A stretch of DNA of 64,000 nt from [Haemophilus] ducreyi (lineage in GTDB: Bacteria; Pseudomonadota; Gammaproteobacteria; Enterobacterales; Pasteurellaceae): NCBI RefSeq assembly GCF_900109315.1, contig NZ_FOJC01000003.1, forward strand, positions 1 through 64,000, given 5' to 3'. The translations under genes and the position numbers were made by a program. The notes below the pieces were generated by a model. The model was not told the origin of the DNA and searched no databases. It saw only the letters and a list, made by a program, of their open reading frames with translations. Positions 58,089 through 64,000 of this stretch are shown here, in pieces; the stretch's first letter is position 1, and each line of letters begins with the position of its first letter.

Positions 58089-58120
58089 GATCACCACAAA
58101 CATTGTGATTATTTTTTAAC
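58089..58120 (+). terminator. Possible terminator of argE
   Basis: ATCAC and GTGAT flank CACAAACATT, followed by TATTTTTTAAC. The stem is only 5-6 bp, about 100 bp after the argE stop and just before the clpB promoter. Confidence 0.4.
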
Positions 58121-58127
58121 TATTTGG

Positions 58128-58156
58128 CTTGAAATTAATCAACAGAGCTCCATTTA
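58128..58156 (+). promoter_or_regulatory. Sigma-32 heat-shock promoter of clpB
   Basis: A -35 CTTGAAA (58128-58134), 13-bp spacer and -10 CTCCATTTA (58148-58156) match the sigma-32 consensus CTTGAAA-N11-15-CCCCATNT almost perfectly. It lies about 60 bp upstream of the clpB start. Confidence 0.8.
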
Positions 58157-58216
58157 TTAATACGTTGAAGCGGAAACGCTATTTCGATCTTATTAATCCA
58201 ATTGAGGAGCAAGAGT

Positions 58217-60787
58217 ATGAATTTCGAAAAATTTACAACTAAATTGCAAGAAGCATTAAATGAAGCACAATCATTAGCAGTCGCCAAAGATAATGCCTAT
58301 ATTGAACCGGTTCATTTACTTTATGCCTTAGTAAAACAACAAGATGGCGCAATCGCCCCGTTATTTACTACCTTAAATGTATCAACCCAAACGTTAATCA
58401 ACGAGTTAGAGCTGATCTTAACTCAATTACCACAAGTAACCGGTACAACAACACAAGCATCACAACAACTTATTCGTTTATTAAATCAAACGGCTAAATT
58501 AGCCAAACAATTTAACGACAGCTTTATTTCATCAGAATTATTTTTACTGGCTGTATTAGATGATCATGGCAGCTTAGGTAAATTATTTAAAGCATTTGGC
58601 TTAACAAAAGAAAACGTCACGCAAGCAATCAGCCAAATGCGAGGAGGAGAGAGTGTGAACAATCAGAATGCAGAGCAAACAAGGCAAGCATTACAAAAAT
58701 ATACCATTGATTTAACTGAACGCGCCAAAACAGGCAAATTAGATCCCGTGATTGGCCGTGATGAAGAAATTCGCCGTACCGTACAAGTATTACAACGCAG
58801 AACTAAAAATAATCCCGTATTAATCGGCGAACCCGGAGTGGGTAAAACTGCCATTGTTGAAGGCCTAGCACAACGTATTGTGAATGGAGAAGTACCAGAA
58901 GGTTTAAAAAATAAACGCGTATTATCATTAGATATGGGCGCACTTATTGCGGGAGCAAAATATCGAGGCGAATTTGAAGAACGTTTAAAAGCGGTATTAA
59001 ATGAACTCGCCAAAGAAGAAGGGCAAGTTATTTTATTTATTGACGAAATTCATACGATGGTAGGCGCAGGTAAAACCGATGGCGCAATGGATGCTGGCAA
59101 CCTATTAAAACCAAGTTTAGCACGCGGTGAATTACATTGCGTTGGCGCAACTACCCTAGATGAATATCGACAATATATTGAAAAAGATGCCGCGCTAGAA
59201 CGCCGTTTCCAAAAAGTTTTAGTTGATGAACCAAGTGTTGAAGACACCATTGCTATTTTACGTGGCTTAAAAGAACGTTATGAAATTCATCATCACGTAC
59301 AAATTACTGATCCAGCCATTGTAGCCGCTGCAACGCTCTCTCATCGTTATATTAGCGATCGCCAATTACCGGATAAAGCGATTGATTTAATCGACGAAGC
59401 GGCTTCTAGTTTACGTATGGAAATAGATTCTAAACCAGAGCCATTAGATAAACTCGAGCGCCGTATTATTCAATTAAAATTGGAACGCCAAGCGCTCCAA
59501 AAAGAAAAAGATGAAGCTAGTCGCCAACGACTTGCAAAATTAGATGAAGAAATGACCGCTAAAGCACAAGAATATTCAGCACTTGAAGAAGTGTGGAAAG
59601 CGGAAAAATCTGCTTTACTTGGCACACAACATCTTAAAACAGAATTAGAAAATGCACGCATTGCAATGGATCAAGCCAAACGCGCAGATAATTTTGAAAA
59701 AATGTCAGAATTACAATATGGCACCATTCCAGCATTAGAAAAACAGTTGCAAGACGCCATTAAACGTGAAGAGGAAAACAATGATCACCATTTGTTACGT
59801 ACTAAAGTAACCGAAGAAGAAATTGCAGAAGTATTATCAAAAGCGACAGGAATTCCGATCACAAAAATGATGGAAGGCGAAAAAGAAAAATTACTGCGTA
59901 TGGAACAAGTATTACATAGCCGAGTTATCGGGCAAAATGAAGCCGTAGAAGCAGTAGCAAATGCGATTCACCGTAGCCGTGCAGGGCTTGCTGATCCAAA
60001 TAAACCCATTGGTTCATTTTTATTCCTTGGGCCAACCGGAGTCGGTAAAACTGAGTTAAGCAAAACATTAGCCAACTTTTTATTTGATGATGAAAATGCC
60101 ATCGTGCGGATCGATATGTCAGAATTTATGGAAAAACATAGCGTATCACGCTTAGTCGGGGCACCTCCCGGTTATGTAGGTTATGAACAAGGGGGCTATT
60201 TAACTGAAGCAGTTCGTCGCCGTCCATATTCTGTAGTCTTACTAGATGAAGTGGAAAAAGCCCACCCTGATGTGTTTAATATCTTATTACAAGTATTAGA
60301 TGACGGGCGTTTAACCGATGGACAAGGTAGAACAGTGGATTTCAGCAACACTGTAGTGATCATGACCTCAAATTTAGGCGCGCATTTGATCCAAGAAAAT
60401 GCAGAAATCACTTATTTAGCGATGAAAGAAATGGTAATGTCAGTGGTAAGTCAACACTTCCGCCCTGAATTTATCAACCGTATTGATGAAACCGTGGTCT
60501 TCCATCCACTCGATCAACAGCATATTCGCGCAATTGCTAATATTCAATTACAGCGTTTGATACGACGGCTTGCTGAACGTGGCTACCAAGTGACAATAAG
60601 TAATACCGCCTTAGATCATATCAGCCAAGCGGGCTTCGACTCTTTATTTGGTGCTCGTCCATTAAAACGTGCGATCCAACAAGAGCTTGAAAATCCTCTT
60701 GCCCAACAAATATTAAGTGGCAAATTATTGCCAAATAATCCTGTGATTATTGATTATCAAGATAATCACATCATTGCTAAACAATGA
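58217..60787 (+). CDS. clpB: Disaggregase chaperone ClpB
   Basis: ClpB extracts proteins from aggregates with DnaK. The 856-residue protein starts [14 protein letters not shown] at ATG 58217, behind GAGGAGC. The N-domain is followed by AAA+ domain 1 (Walker [11 protein letters not shown], pore loop [12 protein letters not shown]). The coiled-coil M-domain follows (about residues 400-520). AAA+ domain 2 has Walker [11 protein letters not shown] and pore loop GYVGYEQGG. The C-terminus is complete. It is monocistronic with a sigma-32 promoter. Confidence 0.97.
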   Translation: MNFEKFTTKLQEALNEAQSLAVAKDNAYIEPVHLLYALVKQQDGAIAPLFTTLNVSTQTLINELELILTQLPQVTGTTTQASQQLIRLLNQTAKLAKQFNDSFISSELFLLAVLDDHGSLGKLFKAFGLTKENVTQAISQMRGGESVNNQNAEQTRQALQKYTIDLTERAKTGKLDPVIGRDEEIRRTVQVLQRRTKNNPVLIGEPGVGKTAIVEGLAQRIVNGEVPEGLKNKRVLSLDMGALIAGAKYRGEFEERLKAVLNELAKEEGQVILFIDEIHTMVGAGKTDGAMDAGNLLKPSLARGELHCVGATTLDEYRQYIEKDAALERRFQKVLVDEPSVEDTIAILRGLKERYEIHHHVQITDPAIVAAATLSHRYISDRQLPDKAIDLIDEAASSLRMEIDSKPEPLDKLERRIIQLKLERQALQKEKDEASRQRLAKLDEEMTAKAQEYSALEEVWKAEKSALLGTQHLKTELENARIAMDQAKRADNFEKMSELQYGTIPALEKQLQDAIKREEENNDHHLLRTKVTEEEIAEVLSKATGIPITKMMEGEKEKLLRMEQVLHSRVIGQNEAVEAVANAIHRSRAGLADPNKPIGSFLFLGPTGVGKTELSKTLANFLFDDENAIVRIDMSEFMEKHSVSRLVGAPPGYVGYEQGGYLTEAVRRRPYSVVLLDEVEKAHPDVFNILLQVLDDGRLTDGQGRTVDFSNTVVIMTSNLGAHLIQENAEITYLAMKEMVMSVVSQHFRPEFINRIDETVVFHPLDQQHIRAIANIQLQRLIRRLAERGYQVTISNTALDHISQAGFDSLFGARPLKRAIQQELENPLAQQILSGKLLPNNPVIIDYQDNHIIAKQ

Positions 60788-60804
60788 TAACTATCTGATA
60801 AAAA

Positions 60805-60848
60805 AAGCGGTCCTATTTAGCTAAACATAACTAAATCGGACCGCTTTA
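60805..60848. terminator. Bidirectional terminator between clpB and aspA
   Basis: AAAGCGGTCC and GGACCGCTTT form a 10-bp stem; TATTTAG and CTAAATC extend it inside. The arms contain the AGCGGTC part of the uptake signal in inverted order. It lies between the convergent stops. Confidence 0.85.
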
Positions 60849-60864
60849 TTAATTTAAACGTTAG

Positions 60865-62292
60865 TTATTCATCTTCCGTAAACCGTTTTGCTTTATAAAT
60901 TGGGTGCATTAAATTTTCCACTGAAAGAATATCATCTAACTGAGCTTCGGTGAGCAATCCTTTTTCGAGAATGACTTCACGTACACCTTTCCCCGTTTCA
61001 GCACAAATCTTACCCACAATATCGCCATTATGATGGCCAATAAATGGATTAAGATAAGTGACAATCCCAATTGAATTAAACACAAAATTTTCGCAGATTT
61101 CTTTATTGACACTGATGCCATCAACGCATTTATCACGTAAATTGACACACGCATTTGCTAAAATGGCAATAGATTCAAAAATTGCCTGTCCAATCACCGG
61201 CTCCATTACATTCAATTGTAACTGCCCCGCTTCTGCTGCAAAAGTAACGCTTGTATCATTACCTATCACTTTAAAGCATACTTGATTAACCACCTCAGGC
61301 ACCACTGGATTTACTTTAGCTGGCATAATAGAAGAACCCGCTTGCAATTCTGGCAGATTGATTTCATTCAAACCCGCTCTAGGCCCAGATGAAAGTAAGC
61401 GTAAATCATTACATACTTTAGATAACTTAACCGCAGTACGTTTCAACGCACCGTGTACCATTACATAAGCACCACAATCTGAAGTTGCTTCAATTAAATT
61501 TTCTGATAAAACACAAGCTAAACCGGTTACTTCTGATAAATATTTTACCGCTAATTCTGAATAACCCACCGGTGTATTTAACCCCGTGCCAATTGCAGTT
61601 GCGCCTAAGTTAACTTCAAGTAATAATTGAGCAGTACGTTTTAAATTACGTACTTCTTCTGCTAATAACACCGCAAATGCTTTAAATTCTTGACCAACTG
61701 TCATAGGCACTGCATCTTGCAACTGTGTACGCCCCATTTTAAGAACATTGGCAAATTCGACCGCTTTCGCTTCAAAGCCCTGTTGTAAATAAAGGACTTG
61801 TTCAATTAAATGCATTAAACTGTTATACACAGCAATGCGGAATCCTGTAGGATAAGCATCATTCGTTGATTGACTAGCATTAACGTGATCCATTGGATCA
61901 ATAATATGATATTCCCCTTTTTTATGCCCTAGCATTTCAAGCGCTAAGTTAGCAATAACCTCATTAGTGTTCATATTAACCGAGGTACCGGCACCGCCTT
62001 GATAAACATCTGACGGAAATTGATCCATACAACGACCATTGACTAAAATTTCATCACACGCTTGCACAATAGCCTGTGCCACTTTTTTGGGAATTGCACC
62101 TAACTCGCCATTTGCTAATGCGGTGGCTTTTTTCACCATAATCATACCACGGACAAATTCAGGTATATCTGAAATAGTATTGTTAGAAATATTAAAATTT
62201 TCAACCGCTCTTAAAGTATGAATTCCCCAATAGACCTGATTTGGCACTTCTCTTTCGCCGAGTAAATCCACTTCAATACGCACATTACTCAT
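60865..62292 (-). CDS. aspA: Aspartate ammonia-lyase
   Basis: AspA converts aspartate to fumarate and ammonia and feeds fumarate respiration. The 475-residue protein carries the superfamily signature [15 protein letters not shown] (catalytic Ser loop). Other conserved blocks are [32 protein letters not shown] and [17 protein letters not shown]. The start [17 protein letters not shown] fits E. coli AspA. A CRP site lies upstream. It looks intact. Confidence 0.96.
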   Translation of the reverse strand: MSNVRIEVDLLGEREVPNQVYWGIHTLRAVENFNISNNTISDIPEFVRGMIMVKKATALANGELGAIPKKVAQAIVQACDEILVNGRCMDQFPSDVYQGGAGTSVNMNTNEVIANLALEMLGHKKGEYHIIDPMDHVNASQSTNDAYPTGFRIAVYNSLMHLIEQVLYLQQGFEAKAVEFANVLKMGRTQLQDAVPMTVGQEFKAFAVLLAEEVRNLKRTAQLLLEVNLGATAIGTGLNTPVGYSELAVKYLSEVTGLACVLSENLIEATSDCGAYVMVHGALKRTAVKLSKVCNDLRLLSSGPRAGLNEINLPELQAGSSIMPAKVNPVVPEVVNQVCFKVIGNDTSVTFAAEAGQLQLNVMEPVIGQAIFESIAILANACVNLRDKCVDGISVNKEICENFVFNSIGIVTYLNPFIGHHNGDIVGKICAETGKGVREVILEKGLLTEAQLDDILSVENLMHPIYKAKRFTEDE

Positions 62293-62330
62293 ATTATTTA
62301 CCTCAAAAATAAATCAAAAATATAAAATTC

Positions 62331-62383
62331 ATTATAGATCATAACTATTTCGAGTAAAAAGAAATGTGATACGCTTCACATTT
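62331..62383 (-). promoter_or_regulatory. aspA promoter region with CRP site
   Basis: TGTGA (62365-62369), 6 bp, TCACA (62376-62380), with flanking AAA and TTT, is a perfect CRP consensus. A minus-strand -10 TATAAT lies at 62331-62336, so the site centre is near -48 relative to the start. In E. coli aspA is CRP-activated. The distance is approximate. Confidence 0.75.
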
Positions 62384-62420
62384 TACTGAGCTTTACTCGT
62401 ATATAAATTAACCTTTCGGA

Positions 62421-62701
62421 TTAGAAATTCTTATGATTAAAGATCAAAACGTAGTATAAAATAGGTAAAACTAATAGCCAAAATAACCCTGCCAAACTCA
62501 CAGTAAAATGGAAATACCACTTTTTACTTTTATGACGAAGATATTTAATCGCTAAAAAAACGCCGATAAAACCACCCATTGCCGTTAAAAACAATAAGTT
62601 CGATTCAGCGATCCGTTGCATTTTTTTACCGCTTGTCGCTTATCCTAATACATCAAATAAAAGCAAACCGCGTTAATCAATACTGCATAAATTACTAACA
62701 T
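62421..62701 (-). pseudogene. DUF1294 membrane protein, two lesions
   Basis: The C-terminal part from an internal ATG (62621) reads MQRIAESNLLFLTAMGGFIG and ends after LPILYYVLIFNHKNF. The AMGGFIGV and LRHKSKKWYF segments mark the DUF1294 family. The N-terminal part is found just upstream. From ATG 62701 the frame reads MLVIYAVLINAVCFYLMY, then TAG (62645-62647, family Trp), then DKRQAVKK. The run of seven A at the join is one short of what would bring DKRQAVKK into frame with MQRIAES. So one nonsense change and one 1-nt deletion separate the halves. Restored, it would be about 93 residues. Function of the family is unknown. Confidence 0.75.
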
Positions 62702-62720
62702 TATCATTCACTAAATAAAA

Positions 62721-62748
62721 AGACCGCTTGTATCAGCACAAGCGGTCT
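62721..62748. terminator. Terminator of purM made of an uptake-signal pair
   Basis: AGACCGCTTGT and ACAAGCGGTCT are exact inverted copies of the uptake signal around ATCAGC. Read on the minus strand, 15 bp after the purM stop, the stem is followed by TTTTTATTT. Confidence 0.88.
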
Positions 62749-62762
62749 ATCTTTCTGTTTTT

Positions 62763-63803
62763 TTACGATTCAATAATTTCGACTTGTTCACCTTCTTGCG
62801 TTAAATGATCAATATGACCAATTACCCACGCATTTTCGCCCGCTTGCGTTAGCACGGCTAATGCCGTTTCAACATCTTTGCTGGATACTGCAATCACCAT
62901 TCCAACACCACAGTTAAAGGTGCGATACATTCCATAACGGCTAATATTACCTTTTTCTTGTAACCATTTAAATACTGCGGGCCATTGCCAAGATTGTTCA
63001 TTAATAACCGCCTTAGTGGCTTTAGGTAACACGCGCGGGATATTTTCCCAAAAACCACCGCCTGTTAAATGTGCGATAGCGTGAACCTCAACTTGCTTAA
63101 TTAGCGATAAAACAGATTTAACGTAGATTTTAGTGGGTGCTAATAAATGTTCGCTTAATGGTTTACCTGCCAATTCATCTGTTGCGGTTGCGCCACTGAC
63201 TTCTAACACTTTACGGATCAATGAATAGCCATTTGAGTGTGGACCACTTGAAGCCAAAGCAATTAATGTATCGCCCGCTTTAACCGCTAAACCATCAATA
63301 ATCTCCGCTTTTTCCACTACGCCAACACAAAAACCAGCTAAATCATAATCCCCCACGTGATACATTCCCGGCATTTCAGCGGTTTCACCGCCGACTAACG
63401 CACAGCCTGCCATTTCACAGCCATCAGCAATACCTTTAATCACCTCAGCAGCAACATTAACCTCTAATTTACCCGTTGCATAATAATCTAAGAAGAATAA
63501 TGGCTCTGCGCCTTGTACCACTAGATCATTCACGCACATAGCCACTAAATCTTGCCCAATCGTATCATGTTTATTGAGATCAATCGCTAAGCGAAGTTTA
63601 GTGCCTACACCATCTGTACCTGAGACTAAAACTGGTTCTTTATATTTGGTGGGTAATGAGCATAATGCACCAAAACCACCTAGCCCGCCCATCACTTCTG
63701 GGCGACGAGTACGTTTTACATCTGCTTTTATGCTTTCTACTAATTCATTACCTGCGTGGATATCCACGCCAGCGTCTTTATAGCTAAGTTGTGTATTGCT
63801 CAC
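62763..63803 (-). CDS. purM: Phosphoribosylformylglycinamidine cyclo-ligase
   Basis: PurM (AIR synthetase) closes the imidazole ring in purine synthesis. The 346-residue protein matches E. coli PurM (345). It has [57 protein letters not shown] and [17 protein letters not shown]. The start is a GTG at 63801-63803 behind TGAGG; the open frame extends further upstream without coding sense. purN, the usual next gene, is absent: a terminator follows. A PurR box lies upstream. Confidence 0.95.
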   Translation of the reverse strand: MSNTQLSYKDAGVDIHAGNELVESIKADVKRTRRPEVMGGLGGFGALCSLPTKYKEPVLVSGTDGVGTKLRLAIDLNKHDTIGQDLVAMCVNDLVVQGAEPLFFLDYYATGKLEVNVAAEVIKGIADGCEMAGCALVGGETAEMPGMYHVGDYDLAGFCVGVVEKAEIIDGLAVKAGDTLIALASSGPHSNGYSLIRKVLEVSGATATDELAGKPLSEHLLAPTKIYVKSVLSLIKQVEVHAIAHLTGGGFWENIPRVLPKATKAVINEQSWQWPAVFKWLQEKGNISRYGMYRTFNCGVGMVIAVSSKDVETALAVLTQAGENAWVIGHIDHLTQEGEQVEIIES

Positions 63804-63848
63804 GATTAACCTCAGAGTTAAAATTAAAGTTAAAGAAAATTCGTACTG

Positions 63849-63875
63849 ATTATACCACCAAGCAAACGGTTGCGG
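63849..63875 (-). promoter_or_regulatory. purM promoter with PurR box
   Basis: AAGCAAACGGTTGCGG (63860-63875) matches the PurR operator ACGCAAACGTTTTCGT in its core GCAAAC-GTT-CG. A minus-strand -10 TATAAT is at 63849-63854, so the box covers the spacer and -35 region. Repression by PurR with a purine corepressor is expected. Confidence 0.72.
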
Positions 63876-63891
63876 TATAAACTTTTTGCCA

Positions 63892-63916
63892 AAAAGCACC
63901 ACTAAATTGTGCTTTT
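63892..63916 (-). terminator. Terminator of a gene entering from the right edge
   Basis: AAAAGCAC (63892-63899) and GTGCTTTT (63909-63916) form an 8-bp stem. Read on the minus strand it lies 18 bp after a TAA at 63935-63937 and ends in T-rich sequence. Confidence 0.6.
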
Positions 63917-63934
63917 ATCCACCAATTGGCGATC

Positions 63935-64000
63935 TTATTGCCATCCATAACCGACGGCTAGCTTATCTATTAATGCCAACGGCGTCAGGAATTTGTGAGA
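63935..64000 (-). CDS. Possible 3' end of a gene cut by the right edge
   Basis: The minus strand is open from the edge for 21 codons (ending LALIDKLAVGYGWQ) to a TAA at 63935-63937. A terminator hairpin directly downstream supports a real gene end. Too little is present to name a product. Confidence 0.4.
   Translation of the reverse strand, partial: SHKFLTPLALIDKLAVGYGWQ

Noticed and set aside
63804-63902. N-terminal extension of PurM
   Set aside because: The extension covers the promoter and PurR box. The GTG at 63803 with TGAGG upstream matches the family start.

Overview
The window is chromosomal DNA of a Pasteurellaceae bacterium. It is AT-rich (by eye a little under 40% G+C, not computed). 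Gene content and neighbourhoods (aspS-nudB-yebC-ruvC, lptCAB-ptsN-rapZ without rpoN, potABC, hitABC-type iron genes, nrfE/F/G, hutZ) are those of Haemophilus/Actinobacillus relatives. The DNA-uptake core ACAAGCGGT(C) recurs at least 14 times on both strands, while the H. influenzae core AAGTGCGGT was not noticed. This points to the subclade with Actinobacillus pleuropneumoniae-type uptake signals (A. pleuropneumoniae, Mannheimia, [Haemophilus] ducreyi and relatives). The species cannot be fixed from the sequence alone.

Layout. 1-235: promoter and boxB/boxA leader of an rRNA operon that leaves the left edge on the minus strand. 0.3-8 kb: recD, alr, priA, menF, hutZ. 8-12 kb: a cytochrome c haem-lyase operon of nrfE/F/G type. 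12-20 kb: kef antiporter, cyaA, fabB, rnt, gloA. 19-23 kb: an operon of an unrecognised 9-helix membrane protein with ydbH and ynbE. 23-27 kb: folK-pcnB, dksA, and thiB behind a TPP riboswitch. 27.2-28.5 kb: a 31-codon membrane-peptide gene and a broken amidohydrolase. 28.6-33 kb: aspS, nudB, yebC, a lipoprotein, ruvC. 33-35 kb: lemA and two TPM-domain genes. 35-40 kb: lptC-lptA-lptB-ptsN-rapZ-ubiI. 40-41 kb: two paralogous lipoproteins. 41-47.5 kb: selD-ubiH, prfB, potABC. 47.8-53 kb: rep, truncated fbpC, fbpB, fbpA. 53-64 kb: broken tatD-like gene, metK, an APC transporter, argE, clpB, aspA, a broken DUF1294 gene, purM.

How the genes work together. Most are housekeeping genes: replication and repair (recD, priA, rep, ruvC), translation (aspS, prfB), envelope biogenesis (lptCAB, ydbH/ynbE, lipoproteins), quinones (menF, ubiI, ubiH) and anaerobic respiration (nrfE/F/G, aspA, cyaA). 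Nutrient import is represented by thiB, potABC, fbpAB and the APC transporter. Regulatory sites can be read directly: a TPP riboswitch, a MetJ box, a FabR-like operator, a PurR box, a CRP site, a sigma-32 promoter, a programmed frameshift (prfB), a Sec UGA with a SECIS-like hairpin (selD), and a likely AUU start (pcnB).

The most striking pattern is gene decay. Five accessory genes carry clear lesions: selD (1-nt deletion), the amidohydrolase (in-frame TAA), fbpC (3' half gone), a tatD-family gene (TAA before its last ~45 codons) and a DUF1294 gene (TAG plus 1-nt deletion). The neighbouring core genes look intact. Candidates for undescribed biology are the 31-aa membrane-peptide transcription unit at 27.24-27.43 kb and the 9-helix membrane protein in the ydbH-ynbE operon. 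No tRNA, complete rRNA, CRISPR array, prophage or complete insertion sequence was found.
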